Positions 37,461-46,830 of a DNA stretch of 64,000 nt are shown piece by piece. The DNA lies in NCBI RefSeq assembly GCF_045689245.1, contig NZ_CP136865.1:2294001-2358000 (forward strand), read 5' to 3'. The first letter of the stretch is position 1. Each line of letters opens with the position of its first letter. The stretch comes from Congregibacter brevis (lineage in GTDB: Bacteria; Pseudomonadota; Gammaproteobacteria; Pseudomonadales; Halieaceae). The position numbers and the translations under genes are program-made. The notes beneath the pieces were generated by a model. It saw nothing but the letters and a program-made list of their open reading frames with translations, was not told the origin of the DNA and searched no databases.

Positions 37461-38771
37461 ATGTTTTTTAGAGTGTTTTGCAGTGCCATTCTTGCGCTGG
37501 TTTTTTTCAGTCCAGCCTTTGCCCTTGATGAAAAGGAGCTAGCGATCCGCGATGCTGTGATTCGTGGGCAGGGAGAGGCCCTCTCCCTGCTGGAGCAAGC
37601 CGTGAACATCAACAGCGGCACGATGAATGTAGATGGGGTGAGAGAGGTGGGACAACTCTTTGCCGAGGCTTTTTCCGAAGCTGGATTTTCAACTCGCTGG
37701 GTAGACGGGGAGATGTTTAACCGAGGCGGCCATCTTGTGGCAGAACACGGAAAAAGGGGCCCCAAGGTTCTCCTGATTGGCCATCTGGATACGGTGTTTG
37801 CAAAAGACAGCAGCTTTCAAAAGTTTTCGCGTATTGATGAGAGTTATGCAGCAGGGCCCGGTATCACCGATATGAAGGGCGGCGACGTAATCATTCTGCA
37901 GGCAGCCAAGGCCCTTGACGCTGCCGGAGTGCTGGATGAGCTCCAGCTACGGGTAGTCCTCACCGGCGATGAGGAATCGCGCGGGAGGCCCTTAAGCCTT
38001 GCCAATGCCGCGCTTATTGAGGCGGCAGACTGGGCCGATATAGCCTTGGGCTTTGAGGACGGTGACGGCGATCCAAAGACGGTGGTGACGGCGCGGCGCA
38101 GCTCCAGCGAATGGCGTCTGAGCGTGACCGGTAAACCGGCGCATTCTTCTCAGATTTTCCGCGAAGACATCGGTTTTGGCGCTGCATTGGAAACCGCAAG
38201 AATTCTCGACGCCTGGCGAGTGGCACTGTCGGCGATTCCCAATCTCACCTTCAACCCCGGCTTGGTCATGGCGGGAACCGACATGGATCATGATGACAGT
38301 AATACACGGGGGACGGTCTTTGGAAAAAACAACGTGATCGCGCAGACAGCGGTTGTCACCGGCGGGATGCGGGCAATCAGCCCTGAGCAGATTGCTAACG
38401 CGGAGGCGAAGATGCGCGAGATTGCAGCGGAAAATCTAGCGCAGACTACTGCAGAGGTGACCTTCAATCATGGCTATCCTCCCATGGCACCTTCTGAGGG
38501 TAACGACACATTGCTTGAGTACTACAGCGCTATCAGCGAAGAGCTCGGTTATGGACCGGTGGTGGCTGTGGATCCGCGAAGGGCCGGAGCTGCCGACATT
38601 TCTTTTGTAGCGGACCGTGTAGACGCTGCTCTCGACGGCTTAGGTCTGATGGGCGACGGCGGCCACACGGTCGGCGAGGTCGCAGATCTTCGTACCTTGC
38701 CACAGCAGACCCAGCGTGCCGCTATCCTGCTTTACCGTATTGCGAAGGGAACTGTAGTCCCCCGGCTATGA
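37461..38771 (+). CDS. Secreted M20-family metallopeptidase (carboxypeptidase G2-like)
   Basis: A 436-residue zinc exopeptidase. It begins with a signal peptide (MFFRVFCSAILALVFFSPAFA); an in-frame start at 37395 would put 22 extra residues before it. Metal and catalytic residues read His108 and Asp110 in GHLDTVF, Asp137 in GITDMKGG and Glu171-Glu172 in TGDEESRG, with the dimerisation-domain motif GKPAHSSQIF behind. This set fits glutamate carboxypeptidases and related M20 peptidases that act on N-acyl amino acids or folates in the periplasm. It is transcribed alone. The substrate is not deducible. Confidence 0.9.
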   Translation: MFFRVFCSAILALVFFSPAFALDEKELAIRDAVIRGQGEALSLLEQAVNINSGTMNVDGVREVGQLFAEAFSEAGFSTRWVDGEMFNRGGHLVAEHGKRGPKVLLIGHLDTVFAKDSSFQKFSRIDESYAAGPGITDMKGGDVIILQAAKALDAAGVLDELQLRVVLTGDEESRGRPLSLANAALIEAADWADIALGFEDGDGDPKTVVTARRSSSEWRLSVTGKPAHSSQIFREDIGFGAALETARILDAWRVALSAIPNLTFNPGLVMAGTDMDHDDSNTRGTVFGKNNVIAQTAVVTGGMRAISPEQIANAEAKMREIAAENLAQTTAEVTFNHGYPPMAPSEGNDTLLEYYSAISEELGYGPVVAVDPRRAGAADISFVADRVDAALDGLGLMGDGGHTVGEVADLRTLPQQTQRAAILLYRIAKGTVVPRL

Positions 38772-38843
38772 GAGTCCCTCCGGCTATGTAAGTCCTTTGC
38801 CATGTGGCTCTTTGGGGAGATGTTCTGGCGACCTAGACCTACT

Positions 38844-39032
38844 CTAGCACTGGAGCACTGGAGCACTGGTTCCCGTGTCCCAGATGCTGCCTCGGTATTG
38901 CGTTTCCTTGGCCGGCGTATTGCCCACTACGTCTATGTTCCCACCACTATCAAGAAAATTTCGCACCTGCTCTGCAATAGCCTCTCGCAGTCGTTGCTTC
39001 TCGGCAGTGTTGACACCTGATTGCTTGTCCAT
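38844..39032 (-). CDS. Small uncharacterised protein, Glu/Gln-rich helix
   Basis: A 62-residue protein beginning MDKQSGVNTAEKQRLREAI (first residues only). It has a predicted helix with a basic/acidic pattern, then the FLDSGGNIDVV turn seen in small conserved gammaproteobacterial proteins of unknown role. AGGAGG seven bases upstream of the ATG (39040-39045) is one of the best ribosome binding sites in the window, which argues that this is translated. An ATG at 39125 in the same frame lacks such a site. It is divergent from the TonB receptor gene; the Pho box lies between them. Confidence 0.6.
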   Translation of the reverse strand: MDKQSGVNTAEKQRLREAIAEQVRNFLDSGGNIDVVGNTPAKETQYRGSIWDTGTSAPVLQC

Positions 39033-39140
39033 GCGCAGTCCTCCTATCGCTGCGCACATCGTCCGGATCTTAGATGACAGTAAAGCGATAGATATTTGAA
39101 ATTTTTGTGACTCGAACAAAGCCATTATCGACGCCGCGCA

Positions 39141-39180
39141 CTGTCACAAATTTGTCATAACTCGATAACATTACCGTCAC
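39141..39180 (+). promoter_or_regulatory. PhoB box array upstream of the TonB receptor
   Basis: CTGTCAC (39141-39147), AAAT, TTGTCAT (39152-39158) reproduces the PhoB box form of two 7-mers spaced by 4 bp (11-bp period). A further repeat-like CCGTCAC at 39174 keeps the 11-bp phase. A -10-like TAACAT lies at 39166-39171. The box is about 110 bp before the receptor start. It predicts activation under phosphate starvation. Confidence 0.7.
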
Positions 39181-39267
39181 ATTACGAACCTACGATGCCC
39201 CGATTGCTTTTATGGATGGGGCATAGCGATGACCCTCCACGTCACTATTCCTGACTTAGAGGTCGTA

Positions 39268-42200
39268 ATGACACAGTTGTTTGGCGCCCGGCGTGCCTTG
39301 CCAGTCTTGTTTACCTTGCTTAGCCTCACGCAAACCGGCCATGCAGCTGATGAACTACTGCTGTACGTCTTTGAAGACGGCGTTGCTGTGCAAGGCGCGG
39401 TCGTCACTATTGATGGCGAGCCTGCAGGCACGACTCGTCGTGACGGGTCTCTGTTTGTGGATCTTGAAGGCGACGGTCAACGAGTGCTCGCGATCACGGG
39501 CAGCGATGGTGTGGTTCAGCGCGACCGCTTTTCGTCAGCTTCAGGCCAGCTGGTGGATGTGATCAGCGATCTTGGCGGTGGTGACAATCAGGCGATCGTC
39601 GACGTCTACTCTCGAACAGAGTCAGCTGCGGATCGTCGCGAAGCGCCTACAGGTGAACTTCAAGTCACGGTCCGTAAAGGTTCCGACGCTGCCGTAAACC
39701 AATTGGTTGTAATTTCTAACGGTCAGGGCGGTGTGTCGACAAATGCACAGGGCCTTGCGTCAAAGAGGGTCCCCCGCGGTATCTATCGAGTAACCACCGA
39801 CGAAGTCTCTCGTGAGGTCCGGGTCGTGGCGGGTGTGACCAGAGGTGTGCAGATTAACCTCCCCGAAGCCGAAGGGCTGATTTCGATAGCCGCGCCGCAG
39901 ATTGAGGAGGTCTTCGTGCTCGGCACTTTCGATCCTGGTGGCTTCGAGTTGTCCGAGCGAGATACCAATTTGATCGTCGACACACTCGGTGTTGAGGAGT
40001 TGGCACGCTTTGGTGACTCAGACGTTGCTGCTTCCGTGATACGTGTTCCGGGCGTGGCAGTACAGGACGACAAGTACGTGTTCATTCGCGGCCTCGGTGG
40101 CCGCTACGTGACATCGACTTTGAACAACTCGACGATGCCGTCTACCAACCCGACCAAGCGTACGGTGCCTCTCGATTTGTTTCCCTCCAATTTCGTTAAC
40201 CAGTTGGATATCAAAAAGACTTTTCTGCCGTTTATGCCCGGCGAATCCACCGGCGGTAATTTGGTGATCAACACCAAGACCTTTCCTGACGAACGCTCCG
40301 CGAGTGTTACTGCGTCACTAGGCTATGTGACGGATCTTACGGGCAATACAGTGGGTGTAGATCCTGCTAGTGGCAATTTTGACTTCATCGGCTGGGATGA
40401 CGGAACCAGAAAAGAGAGCATTGTCGTTTCGACTATCGGGGACATCGTTTCTGACGGCGGCACAGTCACTGCGGATGACGGTACTACCTTCACCTTGGAG
40501 CTGGAGCAGCTTCGAGAGCTGCAGCGCACCGCAGGTATTTTCCTGTCCGAGGATTGGGATCTGGATTTTGCTGAGACTACGCCTAACGGCAGTCTCGGTG
40601 TTAACTACGGTGACCTGTTCTATCTGGGCGAGGGTGAGCTGGGCTTTTACGCTGCCGTAAACTACTCCAACGAGTGGAGCCAGCGCGGTAACGGTATACG
40701 GCGAAGTTACAGTGCCAGCGGGATCGTTGCCGATGATCAGAACTACGAGTCCTATTCTCAGAACATAGATATTTCAGGTCTTGCCTCGATTGGCTACAAC
40801 ATTGGGAACAATACCTTCGAGTGGAACAACGTGGTGTCCCGCTCCACAGAAAGTTTTGTCGAGCGTTCCGTTGGCCGCGAGGGAGACGAATTCCGATCGG
40901 TTTACCAAGCGACAAGTCAATGGGAAGAACGACAGTTTTTGTCTTCTCAGATCGTGGGCTCTCACTTTCTTAACGAAGATGGGTCGCTCTTTGGTGAGTG
41001 GCAGTTCACTGCGAGTCAGGCCCGCCGTTATGTTCCGGGTAGAACAGATGTTCGTTTCAACGCTGAGGCTAACCTCACCGAGCCGGCTGAATTGCGTGAG
41101 GGTTACGACTTCTCGCAAGCAAACAACGAGCAGAGCGAATTGCTCAACGGGTTCTTCTTCTCGTCCGGTAGTTCCTCGAAGCGTTATGACGACTTGACTG
41201 ACGACAACTTCGACGGTTCATTTGATATCACCTGGGACGCCTACGATGACGGTGCCAGCTTCGGTCAACTGCGATTCGGAGCGCAGGCCATTTATCGCGA
41301 GCGGGACGCCGAAAGCGCAACCTACGGGTTCTTCAATAATGGGGCCGACGCCACTTTGAGCAGGTCGCCTAATGTGCTCGTGTCTGACAATATTTTTGTC
41401 TGCGGTGAAGGGCCGGGCACAGTGACCTGCGAGGATGATTCGCAGGGTGGTGTACAGAATAGCCCCACCACCGGTTTTCTCTTTCAAGTGCGGACTCAGG
41501 TTTCCGACGAATACCAAGCCGAGCTTGAGTACAACAGCGTATACGCCATGTACGACCATACCTTTGATGGCGTATGGGAGGTGATTGCCGGTGCCCGCTA
41601 TGAGCAATACGAGCAAGTAACCGACACCTTCGACCTGACTACGGGTAACCCCGTCCAGGGAATCGTTGATGAAGGAAGCCTTTTACCTGCTCTAGGTATC
41701 AACTGGTTTTATTCGGACACGCAGCAGTTGCGACTCGCAATCAGTCAGACCGTAGCGAGGCCAGACTTCAAAGAGGCCTCAAATGCTGTGTTTTTTGACA
41801 ACGAATTTAACGTGCGTGTTCGTGGTAACCCCAACCTGACGATTTCCGATATTTTTAACGCAGACCTTCGCTGGGAGTGGTATTTCGGGGAAAACGATAC
41901 CGACAATATTTCAGCGGCTGTGTTCTACAAAGATATGACTGACCCTATCGAGCGGGTCTATCAGGCCGCATCGGGCACGGCGAGCAATTCACGAACTTTC
42001 CAAAATTCTGAAGCAGCGGAGCTTTACGGCGCAGAAATCGAGGGCCGTAAAGAGTTTGTGTTAACTGACGACTACAACAACACCCTGTTTGTGTCCTTCA
42101 ACGCGGCGTACATCGAGTCAGAAGTGACTCTACTGAATGGCGACGCCCGAGCGCTTCAGGGGCAGCCTGAGTACACAGCGAATTTCGTTATTGGCTACGA

Positions 42201-42474
42201 CAATGTGCCCGGCGGGCACCAACTCACGCTTCTTTACAACCATAACGGCGAATCCATTGCTGATGTCGGGATTCTTGGGCTTCCCAACGTCCTGCTTGAG
42301 GAGAGGGGAGAACTGAACCTCGTCTACCGCTATGACATTTCAGAGAAGGCAACTCTCAAAGCGCGTGTGGAGAATATTTTTGACGCAGAAGTGGAATACA
42401 CCCAAGGGGATCAGATATTCCAATTCTACGAAAAAGGCACCACTTTCCAGCTCGGATTCGACTGGGAATTCTAG
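39268..42474 (+). CDS. TonB-dependent outer-membrane receptor with carboxypeptidase-regulatory-like N terminus
   Basis: A 1068-residue receptor. After a signal peptide (ALPVLFTLLSLTQTGHA) come two small beta-sandwich repeats resembling carboxypeptidase regulatory domains (about residues 28-100 and 130-210). A TonB-box-like EEVFVLG and a plug domain (about 240-370: SVIRVPGVAVQDDKYVFIRGL, given in part) follow, then a long beta barrel ending in FQLGFDWEF with the terminal Phe typical of outer-membrane proteins. AGAGGT before 39268 supports that start over 39229. The Pho box upstream and the lipoprotein gene 53 bp downstream suggest a phosphate-regulated uptake pair. The ligand is not known. Confidence 0.93.
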   Translation: MTQLFGARRALPVLFTLLSLTQTGHAADELLLYVFEDGVAVQGAVVTIDGEPAGTTRRDGSLFVDLEGDGQRVLAITGSDGVVQRDRFSSASGQLVDVISDLGGGDNQAIVDVYSRTESAADRREAPTGELQVTVRKGSDAAVNQLVVISNGQGGVSTNAQGLASKRVPRGIYRVTTDEVSREVRVVAGVTRGVQINLPEAEGLISIAAPQIEEVFVLGTFDPGGFELSERDTNLIVDTLGVEELARFGDSDVAASVIRVPGVAVQDDKYVFIRGLGGRYVTSTLNNSTMPSTNPTKRTVPLDLFPSNFVNQLDIKKTFLPFMPGESTGGNLVINTKTFPDERSASVTASLGYVTDLTGNTVGVDPASGNFDFIGWDDGTRKESIVVSTIGDIVSDGGTVTADDGTTFTLELEQLRELQRTAGIFLSEDWDLDFAETTPNGSLGVNYGDLFYLGEGELGFYAAVNYSNEWSQRGNGIRRSYSASGIVADDQNYESYSQNIDISGLASIGYNIGNNTFEWNNVVSRSTESFVERSVGREGDEFRSVYQATSQWEERQFLSSQIVGSHFLNEDGSLFGEWQFTASQARRYVPGRTDVRFNAEANLTEPAELREGYDFSQANNEQSELLNGFFFSSGSSSKRYDDLTDDNFDGSFDITWDAYDDGASFGQLRFGAQAIYRERDAESATYGFFNNGADATLSRSPNVLVSDNIFVCGEGPGTVTCEDDSQGGVQNSPTTGFLFQVRTQVSDEYQAELEYNSVYAMYDHTFDGVWEVIAGARYEQYEQVTDTFDLTTGNPVQGIVDEGSLLPALGINWFYSDTQQLRLAISQTVARPDFKEASNAVFFDNEFNVRVRGNPNLTISDIFNADLRWEWYFGENDTDNISAAVFYKDMTDPIERVYQAASGTASNSRTFQNSEAAELYGAEIEGRKEFVLTDDYNNTLFVSFNAAYIESEVTLLNGDARALQGQPEYTANFVIGYDNVPGGHQLTLLYNHNGESIADVGILGLPNVLLEERGELNLVYRYDISEKATLKARVENIFDAEVEYTQGDQIFQFYEKGTTFQLGFDWEF

Positions 42475-42527
42475 GCAGTACCAGAGGACCCACTTGGGTT
42501 GACAACGTTTCACTAGGGAGTGAAGTG

Positions 42528-45377
42528 ATGAACAAGCAGTTTGTATTGGCTCTAGTTGCGTCCGTAGGCCTTGTGGGCCTTAGCGGATGCAGTGAGGGCG
42601 ATAGCGCGACGATCATAATCGAGGCGCCTGAGACTGGTAACGGTGGCGGTAACGGCGGAGGCAATGGTGGTGGCAACGGCGGCGGAAACGGCGGTACCGA
42701 TCCCACAGCCTGCCCCGAGGGCACTGAAGAAGTCTCCGCGGGCACGTGTCTACTTAGCGGTACTTACACGAGCGACCTTACCCTTGCGGCGGGTAACGTT
42801 TACCAGTTGGATGGTCGGGTGAACATCGGCAACGGTAATTGCTTACTGTCCAGTGCTACGACCTGCGACAATGGCGATCCGTTAGTCAATGCGACACTGA
42901 CTATCGAGCCCGGCGTTAGCGTTCGTGGTCTGCCTTCTGACGATCCTCTCAGCGCGGCGGTGCTCCACATCACGCGCGGAAGTATGATCAATGCGGTGGG
43001 TACAGCTGCGGCACCTATCATCTTTTCCTCAGTGGATCCCGATTTCACGACTCCCGGCGAGTGGGGCGGTTTGCAAATCTCTGGTTTCGCCCCGCATAAC
43101 GCCTGCGACACTGATCCTTGTAACGTAGACGGAGAGGGTGAAGCTGGGTTTATCGGCGGTGATAACCCGGCCGATAACAGCGGTGCACTTCGTTATGTCG
43201 TTCTTGCTGAGAACGGTGTTGCGATCAACTCCGATGGTGACGAGATCAATGGACTGAGTTTGAACGCTGTCGGCTCTGGTACAGAGTTTGATTTCATCCA
43301 GATTCATGAGACGTCTGATGACGGTGTGGAGTTTTATGGCGGCACAGCCAACATAAAGCACCTTGTGGTGTCTAACGCCAACGATGACTCTATCGATTGG
43401 GATGAAGGTTTCCAGGGCAACCTGCAGTACGTGCTCGTTAAGCAGCACGGCGACGGTAGCGGAGAAGCCTTTGAGATGGATACAGAAGGTTCACTGGAAT
43501 GGCTCTCCAAGCCTACCGTTGTTAACACGACTGTTATTGCCGATAAGCAAGCTGATGATTCTCCGTTTATAACGCGATTTAAGGACAGCACCGGTGGTTT
43601 TTTCCACAACATGGTAATGACCGTTTCCGGTGATGCAACGGGTACGTTCGAAACCTGCGCGCAGATCGAAGACGGTGCAGAAGCCAATATCAATATGTCT
43701 TTGGTGTTTAACAACTGGATTCAGGATTGCTCCAACATCTCCGGCGCGGGCGGCACACTGTCAAATGAACCATCGGTGGATAACGACTCTGTAGTTATCG
43801 CTGCTGCGGCACTTGACGATATTCTGGCTTCTCAGGCTGCTGCTGCTTCAGGCATTACGGCTATCGACTGGGATGCCATAGGCGCCTCCTTCGATCTCCC
43901 CAGCACTGCCGCTGGAGATCCTCAAGACTTCGACGCAAGCTTCTTTGAGCCGACTACCTACATGGGCGCGGTAAATCCTGACGGTTCTGACCCATGGTGG
44001 GCTGGCTGGACGCTGGACTTTGGTGCAGGCAATGCGATCCCACCTGTTGTAGAGGGTTGCCCTGAAGGCACTGAAGAAGTTGAGTCGGGAGTATGCCGTC
44101 TCAATGGTACCTACTTAAGCGATCTGACCCTGACAGCCGGTAATGTGTACCAGCTGGATGGTCGCGTGAATATCGGTAACGGTAACTGCTTGCTCACGGA
44201 CGCGACCACCTGTCAGGGTGGTGCTTCTCTGGTAAACGCAACGTTGACGATCGCACCCGGTGTTTCAATAGTTGGCTTACCCTCGGATGATCCACTATCT
44301 GCATCGGTGCTGCATATCACCCGCGGAAGCGACATTAACGCCGTAGGTACGGCGGTGGCGCCCATTGTCTTCTCTTCCGCTGATGATGATATCGTCGGTC
44401 CCGGTGAATGGGGTGGTGTACAGATCAGCGGATTTGCTCCGCACAACGCCTGTGACGCCACACCTTGTAACGTGGACGGTGAGGGCGAAGCAGGCTTTAT
44501 TGGTGGTGCCGATGCTGCGGATGACAGCGGCGTGATGCGCTACGTGATTCTCGCAGAAAACGGCGTTGCCATTAACTCTGACGGTGATGAGATTAATGCA
44601 CTGAGCCTGAACGCAGTAGGTTCTGGTACCGAGTTCGACTTCATCCAAATCTACGAGACAACCGATGACGGTGTTGAATTCTATGGCGGTACCGCCAACA
44701 TGAAGCACCTCATTGTGTCTAACGCTAACGACGATTCTGTTGACTGGGACGAGGGTTTCCAAGGCAATCTGCAGTACGTGCTTGTTAAGCAGCATGGCCA
44801 GGGTAGCGGTGAAGCATTCGAGATGGATACAGAAGGTTCCCTCGCATGGTTGTCCAAGCCAACGGTTGTGAACACCACTGTGATCGCAGATAAGCAAGCG
44901 GACGATTCGCCCTTCATCATGCGATTCAAAGACACCACCGGTGGCTTCTTCCACAACATGGTGATTACGGTCGCTAGCGATGCAACGGGCACATTCGATA
45001 CCTGCGCACAGATCGAGGATGGTGCAGAGACCAACATCAACACTGCACTAGTGTTCAACAACTGGGTCCAGGATTGTGCAAATGAATCCGGTGCCGGTGG
45101 AACACTTTCAAACGAACCAAGTGTTGGTAACAGCTCGGTAGTTGTAGAGGCAGCGGCTCTGGATGACATCCTGTCATCTCAGGCAGCGGCGGCCTCTGGT
45201 CTGACACCCATCGACTGGGATGCTATTGGCGGATCTTTCGCTCTGCCAAGTGTGTCGGGTGGCGATCCTCAGGACTTTGATGCGGACTTTTTCGACCCAA
45301 CTGATTACAGCGGTGCGGTGAACCCTGACGGTTCCGATCCCTGGTGGGCTGGTTGGACAGTTGAAGGTTCACTCTAA
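42528..45377 (+). CDS. Lipoprotein with two tandem beta-helix-like repeats, partner of the TonB receptor
   Basis: A 949-residue lipoprotein: lipobox GLSGC (Cys21), a Gly/Asn linker of GGGN units (residues 37-56), then two near-identical blocks of about 440 residues. Each block starts CPEGTEEV, contains VYQLDGRVNIGNGNC, many short beta segments (ITRGS, GGTAN, DDGVEFYGG) and ends NPDGSDPWWAGWT. The pattern of short repeats with Asn/Asp turns suggests right-handed beta-helix folds. It follows the TonB receptor by 53 bp with AGGGAG seven bases before the ATG, and a strong terminator closes the unit. It is likely anchored in the outer membrane and may capture the receptor's ligand. No enzymatic motif is seen. 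Confidence 0.85.
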   Translation: MNKQFVLALVASVGLVGLSGCSEGDSATIIIEAPETGNGGGNGGGNGGGNGGGNGGTDPTACPEGTEEVSAGTCLLSGTYTSDLTLAAGNVYQLDGRVNIGNGNCLLSSATTCDNGDPLVNATLTIEPGVSVRGLPSDDPLSAAVLHITRGSMINAVGTAAAPIIFSSVDPDFTTPGEWGGLQISGFAPHNACDTDPCNVDGEGEAGFIGGDNPADNSGALRYVVLAENGVAINSDGDEINGLSLNAVGSGTEFDFIQIHETSDDGVEFYGGTANIKHLVVSNANDDSIDWDEGFQGNLQYVLVKQHGDGSGEAFEMDTEGSLEWLSKPTVVNTTVIADKQADDSPFITRFKDSTGGFFHNMVMTVSGDATGTFETCAQIEDGAEANINMSLVFNNWIQDCSNISGAGGTLSNEPSVDNDSVVIAAAALDDILASQAAAASGITAIDWDAIGASFDLPSTAAGDPQDFDASFFEPTTYMGAVNPDGSDPWWAGWTLDFGAGNAIPPVVEGCPEGTEEVESGVCRLNGTYLSDLTLTAGNVYQLDGRVNIGNGNCLLTDATTCQGGASLVNATLTIAPGVSIVGLPSDDPLSASVLHITRGSDINAVGTAVAPIVFSSADDDIVGPGEWGGVQISGFAPHNACDATPCNVDGEGEAGFIGGADAADDSGVMRYVILAENGVAINSDGDEINALSLNAVGSGTEFDFIQIYETTDDGVEFYGGTANMKHLIVSNANDDSVDWDEGFQGNLQYVLVKQHGQGSGEAFEMDTEGSLAWLSKPTVVNTTVIADKQADDSPFIMRFKDTTGGFFHNMVITVASDATGTFDTCAQIEDGAETNINTALVFNNWVQDCANESGAGGTLSNEPSVGNSSVVVEAAALDDILSSQAAAASGLTPIDWDAIGGSFALPSVSGGDPQDFDADFFDPTDYSGAVNPDGSDPWWAGWTVEGSL
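42636..42695 (+). repeat. 12-bp tandem repeat coding a GGGN linker
   Basis: About five copies of a 12-bp unit coding Gly-Gly-Gly-Asn between the lipid anchor and the first folded block. Such repeats can vary in copy number between strains. Confidence 0.8.
42711..45371 (+). repeat. Intragenic tandem duplication, two units of about 1.3 kb
   Basis: The CPEGTEEV start of unit 1 (42711) recurs at 44058, an offset of 1347 bp. The two units keep the same order of motifs over their whole length, with high protein identity by eye and many synonymous differences, so the duplication is not recent. Confidence 0.85.
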
Positions 45378-45399
45378 ACACTTTGTGCACTGAGTGATT

Positions 45400-45426
45400 G
45401 GGCGGCCTTCGGGCCGCCCTTTTTTT
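45400..45426 (+). terminator. Rho-independent terminator after the receptor/lipoprotein operon
   Basis: GGGCGGCC, loop TTCG, GGCCGCCC, then a run of T. A perfect 8-bp stem with the stable UUCG loop, 23 bp behind the stop. Confidence 0.93.
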
Positions 45427-45498
45427 GCCTCGCGTTTAAGTTGATAGCTGAATGCCAGTGGTATCAAAGCTCATATTCTGCCCCGGTGAGCGCAAAGC

Positions 45499-45530
45499 AA
45501 AAAAAACCGCGAACCCTGTGAGTTCGCGGT
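45499..45530 (-). terminator. Rho-independent terminator of the P450 gene
   Basis: On the minus strand ACCGCGAAC and GTTCGCGGT pair around a 7-base loop and are followed by a T run (the A run at 45499-45506). It lies 22 bp past the P450 stop. Confidence 0.88.
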
Positions 45531-45552
45531 CTTGGTGTTTAAGCCCTAAGGA

Positions 45553-46830
45553 TTAAGCGGTTTTGGGATGTAAGATTACGTTGAGGTTTCTGTAGCCCTT
45601 CACGAAGACCGATAAAGTGCGGTCGGGTTCGCCCACAACTTCAACACGGTCGAAGCGCGCCAGTATTTCTTCCCAGAGCGTGTGAAGCTGCATCTCTGCC
45701 AGACGGTTGCCCATACACCGGTGTATGCCAAAACCAAAAGACAGGTGCTTGCGAAGGTTTTCTCGATGAATATCGTAATCGTTGGGGTTATCGAAGAAAC
45801 GCTCGTCACGGTTACCCGAGACGTACCACATCACAACCTTGTCGCCTTTGTGAATTGTCTGGCCACCCAGTTCGGTATCCTCCAGCGCTGTGCGGCGCAT
45901 ATGGGCTAGCGGCGTTTGCCAGCGGATGGTCTCCGAAACCATGTCAGGAATTAGACTCGGGTCAGCCTTTAATTCAGCAAACTGCTCAGGATGTCGGTCG
46001 AGGCAAAGGACGCTGGAACTCATAGTGCTTCGCGTAGTGTCGTTGCCTCCAACAATAAGCAAGAGCAGGTTGCCGAGATACTCCATGGGCTCCATATCTT
46101 TAGTGGCTTCACCGTGCACAAGGCGAGAAATGAAGTCATTTGATGGGGGCTCTTTTGCACGCTCATTCCAAAGGCCAATAAAGAACTCAAGACAGCCAAG
46201 CATTTCCTTCTTCCACTCATCCTCGGTCTCAACCATGCCTTGACCGGGTAATGTTGTGGTCATGTCGGACCACCAGGTGAGTTTGCTACGCTCTTCGTAA
46301 GGGAAGTCAAACAGCGTTGCGAGCATGCGCGTGGTGAGCTCGATAGACACGCGCTCTACCCAGTTGAAGGGTTCGCCAACGGGTAGGTTGTCCAGTACGT
46401 CCTGAGTACGTTCTCGAATGATTGGTTCGAAGTAGCGCAGGGCATCTGCGCCGACCGTGGGGCTTACCGTCTTGCGTTGTACATCGTGCTTGGGACGATC
46501 CATCGCGATGAACATCGGTAACTGAAAGTCGTCATCCTGATCTCGAATCGTAATCGCTGGCTCCGACGAGAAAATCTTGTGGGAGGTGTCGACGGTCATA
46601 ATGTCTTCGTAGCGGGTTATCGACCAGTAGGGTCCAAACTCACTCTCGGCGCAGAAGTGCACGGGAGCTTCGTCGCGAAGACGCTTGAACCACGGCCAAT
46701 GCACATCCGCCTCAAAAAGATACGGGTTGGAAACATCCAGCTTATCGAGGGGCACGGAGTAGGGATCTACATTGACCTGCTCGGGATCGTGCTCGGGTAT
46801 CTTTGGGCTTGTGGGTGCCGGTGCGTTCAT
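45553..46830 (-). CDS. Cytochrome P450, CYP153-like (alkane/fatty acid terminal hydroxylase type)
   Basis: A 425-residue soluble P450. It shows the heme-binding FGFGIHRCMG (Cys372), the E-x-x-R pair Glu300/Arg303 and the I-helix motif GGNDTT (261-266). The blocks FIAMDRPKHDVQRKTVSP and VGEPFNWVERVSIELTTRML (given in part) are those I associate with the CYP153 family, which hydroxylates the terminal carbon of medium-chain alkanes or fatty acids. Usually ferredoxin and ferredoxin reductase genes sit beside it; here none do, so electron partners must be elsewhere. It is monocistronic and divergent from pgi. Confidence 0.85.
   Translation of the reverse strand: MNAPAPTSPKIPEHDPEQVNVDPYSVPLDKLDVSNPYLFEADVHWPWFKRLRDEAPVHFCAESEFGPYWSITRYEDIMTVDTSHKIFSSEPAITIRDQDDDFQLPMFIAMDRPKHDVQRKTVSPTVGADALRYFEPIIRERTQDVLDNLPVGEPFNWVERVSIELTTRMLATLFDFPYEERSKLTWWSDMTTTLPGQGMVETEDEWKKEMLGCLEFFIGLWNERAKEPPSNDFISRLVHGEATKDMEPMEYLGNLLLLIVGGNDTTRSTMSSSVLCLDRHPEQFAELKADPSLIPDMVSETIRWQTPLAHMRRTALEDTELGGQTIHKGDKVVMWYVSGNRDERFFDNPNDYDIHRENLRKHLSFGFGIHRCMGNRLAEMQLHTLWEEILARFDRVEVVGEPDRTLSVFVKGYRNLNVILHPKTA

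Noticed and set aside
42636..42695. Gly-rich repeat as a CRISPR or intergenic repeat
   Set aside because: It is in frame within the lipoprotein gene and codes a linker.
44295..44954. 219-codon open frame on the minus strand, and a similar one at 43029-43448
   Set aside because: Both mirror the duplicated lipoprotein units; the similarity between them is explained by the duplication.
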